Assembly: GCF_000235505.1 (NCBI RefSeq)
Contig: NZ_JH379027.1
Coordinates: forward strand, 816,004 to 880,003
Direction of reading: 5' to 3'
Length of the DNA: 64,000 bases
Origin: Hungatella hathewayi WAL-18680
GTDB taxonomy: Bacteria; Bacillota; Clostridia; Lachnospirales; Lachnospiraceae
A program made the position numbers and the translations under genes. Shown here piece by piece: positions 42,021-51,092 of this stretch. The notes under the pieces were generated by a model. The model was not told the origin of the DNA. It saw only the letters and a program-made list of their open reading frames with translations, and did no database searches. Position 1 is the stretch's first letter, and each line of letters starts with the position of its first letter.

Positions 42021-43614
42021 ACTGGTTATAATGAATCAATTCATGAAACGGAGCATTTTTTAAATTTTTAGAGTTATGTTGAACAGAGATTTCTATCCCG
42101 TTATCCATCAAAATTTTTCTATACTTGCCGGCCTGTTTTTCCATTTCTTCCACTTCGAGAGTCAATTTTCGTAATTCTGCTAGTGATTTTTCGTAGTCTA
42201 TACTCTCCATCGTTTTTTTATAATTCTGCTCCTGCTTTAAAATCTCAATTTCAATCTTCTTCTTTTCCAGTTCTAATTCATTTAGTTTGTGCTGGTCATA
42301 ACTGGAAACTGCTGTCTGACCCGTTTCCACAAGTTTCTGAATCCCCTTAGCAATTAAGGTAACGCCCGCCAGAGAACCATATATCATAATTAAAACCTGT
42401 GAAAACTGGGGAATATTTTCGCATATAATTGTCAAAAAATCAACGTATGCTGAATTATGCCGCATCTCGATAGAAGTCGATGGAACGTTACACGATGTCA
42501 AAATTCCATCAATTGTCGTCAATAAGACCACCTGTTTTTGAGGTTCATCCGGCTCAATATTCGTCTCCAAATAAAAATATAATGTTGGCTTATGACTGTC
42601 ATTATTTAACAGCATTTCCCGAATATGACCTGCAAAGAGCTGATAATTATGATATTCAGGCAGCGATAAATTTTCATTTGAGACCCACTTCATTATGTTT
42701 TCAAAAAGATTACGCCGCTGACGGACGGTAAAAATATCGCTTAAATAAACTAATTTACAAAAATGGCGCAGCGTCCGGAAATCTTTTGTTTTAATTGCCT
42801 TCATGATTCCGGCCCGTATTGCCTCATATCCCTCCATAACCATGTCCTGGGAGATATAGAGATTGGCCAACGCGTAGTACTTTTCCTTTTTTGCATAGTA
42901 ACATTCAAAGTCTCTTAAAAGCGCATAATACTCCGAAATAGACAGTTTATGCGTCTCATTAGCGGCTGTGTAAACTGCATTGCTGTTGTCAGACAAAGAT
43001 AATTGCTGCAAAAGTCCATAAGCAGAAGGGATTGTGATGAAAGGGAATATCGTCTGTATCGCATGGATATTGTCAAATTCCGTATATTCCAGATTTAGTG
43101 TCGACATATCAGTATCGATAAAATAGCAATTTTGAAACTGTGCATTTTCCAGCGAGCACAGTCTTATGGTGCAATTGATAAATGTCGTGTTGTAAAATAC
43201 CACATCGGTAAATCCGCAAGAAAAGATATATAAATTTTGAAATGTACATTCTGTAAATGTTCCCTTATGAAAACCTGCATTAACCATGGGATGGCGCTCT
43301 TCTCCGTCGCCAAGAAAGGTGACATTGTTAAAATCGCAGGAGTGCAAATTTCCACCATCCAAGTCGCAGTTTCGAAAAACCGTATCAATAAACTTTGAAC
43401 CTGAAAAACCGATACTTTTACAGACAGTTGAATCAAACACACAGTCTTTATAGTAGGACTGCCGATACATTTTTTTACTTAAATCTTCTGTAATGGTTAT
43501 ACCTAAACCGATATTAGGCTCTTTTAAAGAAAATACTTCTTTTCCATTCACATGTTTCTTTAATTCATTGACTGCAAGTGCGCATTCTTCGTTCGTATAT
43601 ACTGGTAAGTTCAT
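42019..43614 (-). CDS. Pentapeptide-repeat protein with TM helix and C-terminal coiled coil
   Basis: A 531-residue protein. Residues about 60-190 are pentapeptide-like repeats (A/C-x-F-x-N/D periodicity, such as CVFDSTVCKSIGFSGSKFID and FHKGTFTECTFQNLYIF), expected to form a right-handed quadrilateral beta helix. A helical domain follows, then one TM segment near residue 405 (FSQVLIMIYGSLAGVTLIAKG) and a coiled coil (KLNELELEKKKIEIEILKQE) near residues 435-490. Similar builds occur in membrane-bound signalling or defence proteins; no enzyme motif is seen. The start ATG follows GAGGGAGAAAG and the 21-bp shared operator lies 30 bases upstream. Confidence 0.75.
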   Translation of the reverse strand: MNLPVYTNEECALAVNELKKHVNGKEVFSLKEPNIGLGITITEDLSKKMYRQSYYKDCVFDSTVCKSIGFSGSKFIDTVFRNCDLDGGNLHSCDFNNVTFLGDGEERHPMVNAGFHKGTFTECTFQNLYIFSCGFTDVVFYNTTFINCTIRLCSLENAQFQNCYFIDTDMSTLNLEYTEFDNIHAIQTIFPFITIPSAYGLLQQLSLSDNSNAVYTAANETHKLSISEYYALLRDFECYYAKKEKYYALANLYISQDMVMEGYEAIRAGIMKAIKTKDFRTLRHFCKLVYLSDIFTVRQRRNLFENIMKWVSNENLSLPEYHNYQLFAGHIREMLLNNDSHKPTLYFYLETNIEPDEPQKQVVLLTTIDGILTSCNVPSTSIEMRHNSAYVDFLTIICENIPQFSQVLIMIYGSLAGVTLIAKGIQKLVETGQTAVSSYDQHKLNELELEKKKIEIEILKQEQNYKKTMESIDYEKSLAELRKLTLEVEEMEKQAGKYRKILMDNGIEISVQHNSKNLKNAPFHELIHYNQ

Positions 43615-43644
43615 TTGTCTTTCTCCCTCTTTGGAATTTCATAC

Positions 43645-43665
43645 GATAACTATTAATTATCCTTC
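43645..43665 (-). promoter_or_regulatory. Shared operator-like 21-bp element, right copy
   Basis: This is the exact reverse complement of 39613-39633, placed upstream of the leftward pentapeptide gene. The two copies bracket the two-gene cassette as inverted repeats. They could be a common regulator's binding sites or the footprints of cassette ends. Confidence 0.6.
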
Positions 43666-43881
43666 GTTCATAATTTAACAAACCAATACTCCCTGGAAGG
43701 ATTTTGGGATGGGGGTGGGGGACTTTTCTAAAGATTTGTTAAAGATTACGCAATTGCCCGCCGAACTTATTGAAATGGAGTTAGAATTAGCTTAAGATAG
43801 TTTTATTGTTTGCAAAAATGTGACATATTTGAAAACGAAGCGTCTTAAATATGGAATGAGTGTAAAGGAGGAAGCGAACAA

Positions 43882-44028
43882 TTGCGGGAAAACGAAGGAG
43901 TGATGGTATCATGGTTGTGGGCGTTTCGGGAGTGGGAGATATCATCGCAGATGAGAGTGGGAGAGGGAGATGCGCGAGGGCGCAGGCTGGGGAATTCATG
44001 TTTTTATGATGTGGGTGCGTCTGGGTGA
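43882..44028 (+). CDS. Doubtful small ORF upstream of the response regulator
   Basis: In the 444-base gap between the pentapeptide and response-regulator genes, a TTG at 43882 follows AAAGGAGG at workable spacing and opens a 48-residue frame (start RENEGVMVSWLWAFREWEI after the initiator). Composition is Gly/Arg/Trp-rich and unlike a known family. It could be a leader peptide or chance. Nothing else coding is visible in the gap, whose left part is AT-rich and right part G-rich. Confidence 0.2.
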   Translation: MRENEGVMVSWLWAFREWEISSQMRVGEGDARGRRLGNSCFYDVGASG

Positions 44029-44058
44029 TAAATTGGAAAATGAATCAAGGAGGAAGCT

Positions 44059-44760
44059 ATGGCGCATATTTTGATTGTAGAAGATAATGAGGAAGTGGCC
44101 GGTCATATGAAGGCGTTTCTGGAGCAATCGGGTTATGAGGCAGTTTGTGTGCGTGATGGAGAGGATACTCTGAAGCATCTGGGCGAACGGGAGGTGGATT
44201 TGATTCTTTTGGATATGGTTCTGCCGGACGTGACGGGAATGGAACTGTGTTTGGAAATACGGAAGAAGAGCGACTGCCCGATTATCTATGTGAGCTGTGT
44301 GTCGGATACGGAAACGATTGTGAAAGCCCTGGAGAATGGAGGGGATGATTATCTGGTGAAACCGGTGGATTATGACCAGCTTCTTGCCAGAATTCATGCC
44401 AAGCTGCGCAGGCGGGGAAATGCTCCCGGCGAGAAAAAGAACACCGGGCCGGAGGTGATACGGTTTAAGCAGTTTACACTGGATAAAAACCGGCATAAGG
44501 TGCTGCATCGGGAGGGGGAGGATATGAAGGAAATTCTGCTGTCGCCGATTGAATATGACATTTTGGTTTATATGGCGGAGAATCCAAACCGGCTGCTGGC
44601 GTATGCGGAGCTGTATGAGCATGTCTGGGATTGTGCCAGCCTTGGCGATGTGAGAACCGTGATGGTTCATGTGTCGAATCTGCGCAAAAAAATTGATTTG
44701 TGGCAGAATGGAATGATTACAACTGTCCGGCGGGCAGGCTACATATTCAGTGATGTCTAG
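44059..44760 (+). CDS. OmpR/PhoB-family response regulator
   Basis: A 233-residue two-component response regulator. The receiver domain has the acidic pair ED at residues 8-9, phospho-acceptor Asp in LILLDMVLPD near residue 52, Ser/Thr in VSCVSDTE near residue 80 and Lys in YLVKPVDY near residue 102. The C-terminal winged helix contains SPIEYDILVYMAENPNRLL and VRTVMVHVSNLRKKID. No histidine kinase is encoded beside it, so it may answer to a distant kinase. A strong terminator separates it from the injection-system operon, which it may control. Confidence 0.9.
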   Translation: MAHILIVEDNEEVAGHMKAFLEQSGYEAVCVRDGEDTLKHLGEREVDLILLDMVLPDVTGMELCLEIRKKSDCPIIYVSCVSDTETIVKALENGGDDYLVKPVDYDQLLARIHAKLRRRGNAPGEKKNTGPEVIRFKQFTLDKNRHKVLHREGEDMKEILLSPIEYDILVYMAENPNRLLAYAELYEHVWDCASLGDVRTVMVHVSNLRKKIDLWQNGMITTVRRAGYIFSDV

Positions 44761-44791
44761 GCGTCATAATCTTTAACAAACCTTTAAATTC

Positions 44792-44843
44792 AAACCGCGG
44801 TATCTGTGCTAAGATAGCAATAAGACAGATACCGCGGTTTTTC
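44792..44843 (+). terminator. Strong terminator or attenuator before the injection-system operon
   Basis: A 16-bp perfect stem (AAACCGCGGTATCTGT with ACAGATACCGCGGTTT), a 17-base loop and TTTTT follow the response-regulator gene. The next gene begins 41 bases later with little room for a promoter, so read-through control of the following operon is possible. Confidence 0.85.
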
Positions 44844-44884
44844 TGCAAAATCCGACGGGATTTGATGAGAGAGGGGGCGTCGGA

Positions 44885-46675
44885 ATGGAGAATAGACAGA
44901 GTCAGCTGCTGCCGTTTGAGAGGAATCGTTACTACGCGGGGAAGCTGCTGACTTCCATGGATTTTGAGGCGGAACAGGATTATATGATTAACCAGCGCAG
45001 ATTCACCAACAGTCTGGTGCTGGGGCAGGGGATTCTCTGCGGGCTGAGTGTGTTTAATCTGGATGACTTTTCTATCATGATTGAGAGCGGGGCTGCGGTG
45101 GATGGCCGGGGCCGGGAAATTGTGATTGAGAAATCTCTGGTAAAAAAATTGTCGGCAATTGACGGATTTGAGGGATTGACCGGCAGCAGGGCGCTTCTCT
45201 GCCTTGCGTACAGCGAGGAGGAGGTGCATCCGGTTTACGCGGTGAACCGGCAGGAGCGGAATCAGGAGTATGAGTGCAACCGCATCAGCGAAGGGTACCG
45301 GCTGTTCCTGGTGGACGCGCCGGCGGCGGTGGCGGACTACCGGATGGAGACGGAATTTTATTCCACGGCTCTTTTGTACGGGGATGAGGACTACACGGTG
45401 GTGCTTACGGTTCCCAGTATTGTCAGCAGCGGCCGGAAGGTGAAATTCAGTCTGAGGATTGGAAAACTGCGGGAGAGCAGCGCGGATATCCAGGTGGACG
45501 CGGTGCTGGCGGCGCCTGCATTTACAGCGGTGGACGGAGGTCATGAACTGAAGATTCAGACGGGAAATGTTCATCTGGATGCGGGGGAATCGCGGACCTT
45601 TGAATATTGGCTGACGGCGGAGAACCGGGAGTATGAGAGCACCAGTGTCATTGCCGGCGAGCAGGATATCCGGGTAAGCGGGGATGGCCGGCTGGCGGTG
45701 AGAGGCAGCGCGGTGAATCTGCGGACCTCCATACAGAATATTACACCGGAAAATCTGGTGACCAGGGAGATTGGAAAGCTGAACCTGGAGATGCGGCTCC
45801 TGGGGCAGAAGGCGGATTTTGTGCCGCTGGCGGAATTTTCCCTGATGAGAACGGATAATGCCTATATCATCGACGGGGTTCAGGAAAATGGAGTGAAGCG
45901 GTATATCCCGGTACCGGCCCAGGAGAGTCTGAGGACGGAGTTTCAGTCCTGTTTTGGCGAGGTTCAGGAGGAAAAAGGCCAGGAAGAACAGAAGCCGGAG
46001 CGGGAGGAAATGCAGCCGGCATCAAGAGGCAGGGAGCCTGTCTGGGTGTCGGGGACGTGTGAGATTCCGCTGGGAATGCGGGCGAAGAAGGGCAGCATCA
46101 AGTACTCGGGGGAGATTGTTCACGGCCTTGGAAAAGGTGAGGTGCTGGTGCAGCTTGGCGTCTATTATCTGAAGGAGGATGCGGCCCTTGGCAAAGAGGG
46201 CGGGCATACGGTTTTTGGAGTTTCGGAGCTGTTTACCGGGCGCGACAAGGCGGGAGTGCCGCGGGTGGAGACGGCGGTGAGAGTCGCCAACGATAAGGGG
46301 AGTTTTACCGTGGCGGTGAGACTTCTGGAGGACAGCCAGGCGGCGGTGCTTCACTTGAAATGGATGGCGGTGCGCTGTTCCCCGGAGGAAGAGACAGCCG
46401 GGGAGGCGTCCGGGAGCGGCATTGTGGCGGAGACCCCTACGGTGATTATGGAGCCGGGAAGCAGCCATTACTTCGGCGTCCGGTTTCAGAATATGGAGCC
46501 GTGCAGCTTAGCGTATGAGCTGACGGAGGAGAACAGTGGAGAAATCTCGAAGGACGGCATCTATACGGCGCCGGCCAGAGAGGGGATTTATGAGATATAC
46601 ATCCGTTGTGAGAGGTATCCGGCCATAGGGACCTACGCCTATGCGGCGGTGAGAAAGCCAGGCGGGATAGAGTGA
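44885..46675 (+). CDS. eCIS-associated baseplate/fibre-type protein
   Basis: A 596-residue protein whose N-terminus (LLPFERNRYYAGKLLTSMDF at residues 8-27, then NQRRFTNSLVLGQGILCGLS) matches a domain I know from proteins encoded next to extracellular contractile injection systems. Beta-rich repeats follow. Near residue 360 there is a Glu-rich linker, and the C-terminus ends in an Ig-like strand pattern (GSSHYFGVRFQNMEPCSLAY, then ISKDGIYTAPAREGIYEIYI). A structural or surface role on the particle is likely. The ATG follows GAGGGGGCG. It opens the large GC-rich operon that runs to the window end. Confidence 0.6.
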   Translation: MENRQSQLLPFERNRYYAGKLLTSMDFEAEQDYMINQRRFTNSLVLGQGILCGLSVFNLDDFSIMIESGAAVDGRGREIVIEKSLVKKLSAIDGFEGLTGSRALLCLAYSEEEVHPVYAVNRQERNQEYECNRISEGYRLFLVDAPAAVADYRMETEFYSTALLYGDEDYTVVLTVPSIVSSGRKVKFSLRIGKLRESSADIQVDAVLAAPAFTAVDGGHELKIQTGNVHLDAGESRTFEYWLTAENREYESTSVIAGEQDIRVSGDGRLAVRGSAVNLRTSIQNITPENLVTREIGKLNLEMRLLGQKADFVPLAEFSLMRTDNAYIIDGVQENGVKRYIPVPAQESLRTEFQSCFGEVQEEKGQEEQKPEREEMQPASRGREPVWVSGTCEIPLGMRAKKGSIKYSGEIVHGLGKGEVLVQLGVYYLKEDAALGKEGGHTVFGVSELFTGRDKAGVPRVETAVRVANDKGSFTVAVRLLEDSQAAVLHLKWMAVRCSPEEETAGEASGSGIVAETPTVIMEPGSSHYFGVRFQNMEPCSLAYELTEENSGEISKDGIYTAPAREGIYEIYIRCERYPAIGTYAYAAVRKPGGIE

Positions 46676-46774
46676 AAGCGGCCGTGGATAGGAATCACAG
46701 ACAGCGGCAAGGCTAGGGACCGCAATGGGAGAGTTATCAGCAAACAATGACAGGAAGAAAGGAAGACCAGGACC

Positions 46775-47611
46775 ATGGTATATCAGATTGGAAATCGACG
46801 GCTATCTGTAATTTCATCTCTGTTTTGTGGACGGGTCAACGATGTTCATGTCTGCTGTGAGGAAGGACAGGGCAGTGAAAGCTATGTGACGCTTCTGGTA
46901 ATTAAGGACAGGCAGACCGCCAGAGCGGTAGTGGAACTGGCCGCCGGGAAGGACAGCCGGATGCCCTGGCTGGAAGCATTTCCATGGAGAGACGAGTATT
47001 GCCTCCTCTTTGAGTACCGAAGCCCACGTCCCATCCGGGAATTCTTTTTGATCAATGAGTATCCGGGGATGGACAGATGGGAGAGGCTGGGACTGGGGAT
47101 GGTGGTCCGCTGTATGGAGGAGAGCACCCGCTCCCAAGCATTTTTGTACCTGCTGTTAAGGCAGGAGCAGTTTCATATCGGCACGGATGGCGAGATTTAT
47201 GTTAACTATTTTCTGGATTTGGACATGCTGGATACCGGTGTGGAGGAGGGAGCATGCACCTGTGCCTGCGCGGAGCTTCTGGCGGGATGGATGGGGGAAC
47301 TGGGATGTCCCAAAAGTCCGGAACTGCTGCTTCGAAAAGTGGACAGGGCGGCCTACCGGAGTTTCCGGGAACTGTATCAGGATGTAAAGCTGATCGTTTC
47401 CCCGGAGAAAAAGCGGGGCGTCATTCCCAGGATAATCGCGTGGGGATATGAGCGGAGGAATCTGGGATTCCGGCTGCTGGTACTTTTCAGCTTTCTGCTG
47501 GCGGCTGTGGCGCTGGTCACGCTGGTGTCCCAGATTGTCAGCGGCGACGTGGGATGGTTTCGGCTTCTGTTTCATACATTTGAGAAAATCGGGACAGAAA
47601 CACTGAGTTAG
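46775..47611 (+). CDS. Membrane-anchored protein, possible pseudokinase fold
   Basis: A 278-residue protein with a cytoplasmic domain and one C-terminal TM helix (LLVLFSFLLAAVALVTLVSQI near residues 235-255). The cytoplasmic part has features reminiscent of a protein-kinase fold: VTLLVIKD near residue 35, a hinge-like YCLLFEYRS near residue 75, and HIGTDGEIYVNYFLDLD near residue 133 where a catalytic loop would lie. The HRD and DFG motifs are not intact, so any kinase activity is doubtful. The pseudokinase-plus-TM layout recalls EssB of type VII secretion. Unrecognised otherwise. Confidence 0.5.
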   Translation: MVYQIGNRRLSVISSLFCGRVNDVHVCCEEGQGSESYVTLLVIKDRQTARAVVELAAGKDSRMPWLEAFPWRDEYCLLFEYRSPRPIREFFLINEYPGMDRWERLGLGMVVRCMEESTRSQAFLYLLLRQEQFHIGTDGEIYVNYFLDLDMLDTGVEEGACTCACAELLAGWMGELGCPKSPELLLRKVDRAAYRSFRELYQDVKLIVSPEKKRGVIPRIIAWGYERRNLGFRLLVLFSFLLAAVALVTLVSQIVSGDVGWFRLLFHTFEKIGTETLS

Positions 47612-47624
47612 ACGAGGTGGAGAT

Positions 47625-49874
47625 ATGAAAAAACGATTGGCGGCCGTCATCACGGCGCTGGCATTTTTGGGAGCGCTTCTCATCCAGGAAGGGCTGGCGG
47701 TTCCGGAAATAGAAAACCTATCGGATGCCGTCTGTGTGGGAGCCGGAGAAATGATTTATGTGGCCGGTTACGGACCAACCAGCGAGGGAGTCTATGGGAT
47801 AGGTGATGGCGGAGAAATCCTGGAATATAGAGCATACGGACCATCGGAATGGGGCGGGAAGCGCCAGGTGATAGAGTTGTGTGCCGATGAAAACGGATTA
47901 TACCAGGTGATGGAAATAAGAAATGCGGGAAACCGCCAGTTACAGGGGTACCGCCTTCTTGGAACAGACCTGGAGAGCGGGGAAATGTTCCTGCAGGTGG
48001 AGATTGGGCCGGAGGTATTTTCTGCGGTGACCGACTTGGCGGTGGAGGACGGAAAACCGATTGTTAGTGGAATTACAGGCGACGGACAGCACCTGGCCGG
48101 ATATCTGGCCGGAGAAGATGAGGGGGAGGAACTGACACTTCTCTATCTTCAGCCGGTCCTTGCAGGAGACAAAGCTGCGGACAGTCTTTATTTCGGAAAG
48201 ACCATATTTCTCAGAACGGAAACCGGCAGAATCGGTAAATATACGGACTACGGTTATGTGGATATCAGGCAGGAGGAGCGGCCGGCGGAGGGGAATTTTC
48301 TAATCCGTGGGGAACAGGGCGTCCTGTCCTATGAAAAGGACTTGGGAAGGGCACTGCCAGTCAGCCGCGGTGCAGCGGCTGGGTTTGGAATTCCCGATAA
48401 TGTGACGGCGAGGGCCGGATATCTGGAAGCGGACGGGCGGTTTTTGTTTCTGGGAACCCGCAGGGACGGGGCCAGAGTATTCTGCTATCAGATGGGGGAT
48501 TCCTGTCTGGAGTATCAGTCGCTTGTGCCGTCTCTGGGACTTCGGTTTCGGTTTTCCATCCCGTATCTGCCCCGGACCATCGGCGGGACGGCGGTGGTGT
48601 GGCTGGTGCTGCTTGGCGTGTGGTGGATATATGGAAAGAGCGGGAAAATCTCTTTGAAGTTGTCTTTCACCTGCTTTGCGGCGGCATTTTTCCTGATGAT
48701 GTGGTGGCTGTGGCTGCTGAAATCCGGCGGACATTCGAAAGCCCAGCTGCGGCTGCTGTTTGCCACCGGTGGAATCACCAGTGGACTTCTGGCGGCGCTG
48801 CTCTTTGTGTGGGTGGAATATATCACCATGCCGCTGCGGAATCTGAAGCGGTATATGGACAGAATTTCGTCCGGAAATTACCAGATTCAGAAAAAGGTCC
48901 GCTCCAACGACGAGGTGTCGGCGGTGTGGTTCTCGGTGACGGGACTGTGCCAGAGTCTGGAGGAGCAGCGTTACCGGGGGAGACAGCTGATAAAATCCTA
49001 CTATCGTTTCGTGCCCAGGGATATTAACCGGGTGTTTGAGAAGGACAGCATTGTGGAACTGGAGGCCGGGGAAGTGCGGAAGGTGGAGGGAATGGTTGGC
49101 CTGATATCGGTGTTGAACCGGGAGGAAATCCGGGAGAATCTGCGGGATGAGGAATATATGGAGATGATAAAGTCCCTCTTTCAGCTTATCACGGAGACGG
49201 TTGAGAACCATGGAGGGATTCTGGCTTCCGGTGAGTTTGATTTGTCCGGTATCAAGGTACTGTTTCTGGGAGAGACGGACGAGGCCATCGCGTTTGGGCT
49301 GGATTTGCTGGCCCGGTGCCGGGAACGGAGCCGGAATGGCTGCGAGAACCCGGAGCTGTTCTTCCTGATACACCGGACGGGGTATCTCTACGGCCTGGCA
49401 GGGGATGGGGAGCAGTCACTTCCCTTCTTCGTATCGGGTGAGATGGAGGTTCTCTCCGCCAAAGCCAGGGAGTTTCACGGGACCGGAGCCGGAATGGTGA
49501 TGACGGGGGAGGCGCTGGAAGGTGCATCCGAAAAACCGGAGAACCGTTATATCGGTTATTTTCAACTGCCGGATGGCGGGACCAGGTGTGAACTTTACGA
49601 GGTGTTTGGTGCCTGCCCGGAGCCGGTCCGTGTGGCGAAACGGCAGCTGGCGGAGAAATGGAAGGAAGGTCTGGAGCTCTACTATAAAAATGACTTTTAC
49701 CTGGCCAGGAATATATTTCTGGCGGTTGTCAAGGAATGTCCCCAGGATGGGATAGCGAAATGGTATCTCTTTGCCAGCGAGCACTATTTCAACAGCGGCG
49801 TGGAAGATGGAGTGGATTACAGCCTGTTCAAAGTGTTTGAGGAGACGGGAGGCGGCCATGGATTCCCTGTTTAA
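47625..49874 (+). CDS. Membrane sensor with HAMP-like and cyclase-like domains
   Basis: A 749-residue membrane protein. Residues 5-27 are a signal anchor, followed by an extracytoplasmic beta-rich region of about 280 residues. Then come TM helices near residues 315-395 (TAVVWLVLLGVWWIYG, SFTCFAAAFFLMMWWLWLL and LLAALLFVWVEYI). A HAMP-like linker (MPLRNLKRYMDRISSGNYQI) leads into a class III cyclase-like domain near residues 465-660 (VEGMVGLISVLNREE, HGGILASGEFDLSGIKVLFL). Metal-binding Asp residues are not clearly kept, so it may be degenerate. The end resembles a TPR (YYKNDFYLARNIFLAVVKEC). Probable input module for the injection system. Confidence 0.65.
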   Translation: MKKRLAAVITALAFLGALLIQEGLAVPEIENLSDAVCVGAGEMIYVAGYGPTSEGVYGIGDGGEILEYRAYGPSEWGGKRQVIELCADENGLYQVMEIRNAGNRQLQGYRLLGTDLESGEMFLQVEIGPEVFSAVTDLAVEDGKPIVSGITGDGQHLAGYLAGEDEGEELTLLYLQPVLAGDKAADSLYFGKTIFLRTETGRIGKYTDYGYVDIRQEERPAEGNFLIRGEQGVLSYEKDLGRALPVSRGAAAGFGIPDNVTARAGYLEADGRFLFLGTRRDGARVFCYQMGDSCLEYQSLVPSLGLRFRFSIPYLPRTIGGTAVVWLVLLGVWWIYGKSGKISLKLSFTCFAAAFFLMMWWLWLLKSGGHSKAQLRLLFATGGITSGLLAALLFVWVEYITMPLRNLKRYMDRISSGNYQIQKKVRSNDEVSAVWFSVTGLCQSLEEQRYRGRQLIKSYYRFVPRDINRVFEKDSIVELEAGEVRKVEGMVGLISVLNREEIRENLRDEEYMEMIKSLFQLITETVENHGGILASGEFDLSGIKVLFLGETDEAIAFGLDLLARCRERSRNGCENPELFFLIHRTGYLYGLAGDGEQSLPFFVSGEMEVLSAKAREFHGTGAGMVMTGEALEGASEKPENRYIGYFQLPDGGTRCELYEVFGACPEPVRVAKRQLAEKWKEGLELYYKNDFYLARNIFLAVVKECPQDGIAKWYLFASEHYFNSGVEDGVDYSLFKVFEETGGGHGFPV

Positions 49875-51075
49875 GACGGCCTTCACGGTCGTAAGGACAA
49901 AAATCAGTTCCCTGCTTGCCAAGGTCAGACAGTGGACGGAGCCGGAATTTATCCGATCGGTGATACTGGCGAAGCTCCAGGAGTTTTTCCAGTCCCTGTT
50001 TGATGTAAAGCCCAGGGACAAGGACGATTATTACGTGTTTTTCTCCTGGATGATTGGGCGGAAGCTGGCATTTTCCCTGGTGCTGCTGCTGGGGCTGGGA
50101 AGTCTGTTTCTCATCACCATGTTTCATCCGTTTCAGGGAATGGGGAGTGGAACGGTGCGGACGTACCGGTATGACTCCCTGCCGCTGAAATTCCACAAGG
50201 GTGAGGTAAGAATTCTTGCGAAAGACGGTCATACCGCCTATGTGGGAAATGTGGAGAAGGGAAATGCCGCCGGCACGGGAAAGCTGTATGGCAAAAGCGG
50301 AGAACTCATCTATGAGGGGGCCTTTGAAAACAGCCTGTACAATGGGGAAGGAAAACTTTATTACGGAAGCGGGGCTCTTAAGTATTCCGGTGAATTTAAA
50401 GACAATGTGTACCAGGGAATGGGAAACGGATACTGGAGCAACGGCTCGAAGGAATACTCCGGCGGCTATGAGCAGGGGAAGAAATCCGGGGAAGGACAGC
50501 TCTATGATTCCGGAGGAAATCTGATTTTGACGGGGCTGTTCAGTGCGGATTTGCCGGTATATGCCCAGTTCCTTGGGAAATCCACGGAGGAAGCCGGACA
50601 GATTTATTCCGGGAAACTGTCTGTCTATGACAGCGGTGATGAGTTTTGTGTGAATATGCCGCAGATTAACGCCATCTATACGGCGCGGGATGGAGGAGAT
50701 TCCCTGGAGGATGCCTACACGGTGAACCGGGTGTATGTGCTGTCGGACAACATCACGCTGGCAGGGGAAACGTATGACGAGATTTCCGCCCTGGAAGAGG
50801 TGATGGGTGAGGCAGGTTACCAGGGGTATTCCAATATGGAGCTGGCCGAGGCGGTTGGCATTACCACACTGAGAAAGCGGGGGAATCCGGATTTTGCGGA
50901 CCCGCAGCTGGAGGGAAGCCGGGCGTTTCAGGAAGTGATGGAAGTGAACGGGTATCGGGCGAATTACGATTTGTACCTGTATGCGTTTACTTATGAGGAT
51001 TTGGTGTACAGTTTTTACAGTGATAAGAAAAACGGGCGTTTTGCCATGTATTCGATTGAACATGCAGCTGGATAG
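49858..51075 (+). CDS. Membrane protein with MORN repeats
   Basis: A 405-residue protein starting at the ATG at 49858 (MDSLFKTAF), which has GGGAGGCGG upstream and overlaps the previous gene by 17 bases. A TM helix near residues 65-85 (LAFSLVLLLGLGSLFLITMF) precedes at least four MORN-type repeats near residues 120-220 (YEGAFENSLYNGEGKLYYGS, YSGEFKDNVYQGMGNGYW, YSGGYEQGKKSGEGQLYD). The C-terminal 200 residues form an unassigned extracytoplasmic domain. MORN repeats bind lipids or proteins and suggest a wall- or membrane-proximal adaptor. Confidence 0.75.
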   Translation: MDSLFKTAFTVVRTKISSLLAKVRQWTEPEFIRSVILAKLQEFFQSLFDVKPRDKDDYYVFFSWMIGRKLAFSLVLLLGLGSLFLITMFHPFQGMGSGTVRTYRYDSLPLKFHKGEVRILAKDGHTAYVGNVEKGNAAGTGKLYGKSGELIYEGAFENSLYNGEGKLYYGSGALKYSGEFKDNVYQGMGNGYWSNGSKEYSGGYEQGKKSGEGQLYDSGGNLILTGLFSADLPVYAQFLGKSTEEAGQIYSGKLSVYDSGDEFCVNMPQINAIYTARDGGDSLEDAYTVNRVYVLSDNITLAGETYDEISALEEVMGEAGYQGYSNMELAEAVGITTLRKRGNPDFADPQLEGSRAFQEVMEVNGYRANYDLYLYAFTYEDLVYSFYSDKKNGRFAMYSIEHAAG

Positions 51076-51092
51076 AAATGAGGTGACGAAGG

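Noticed and set aside
48300-49373. 357-residue minus-strand open frame over the cyclase-like sensor gene
   Set aside because: Opposite a gene with consistent TM and domain order; His/Gln/Pro-rich with no recognisable motif.
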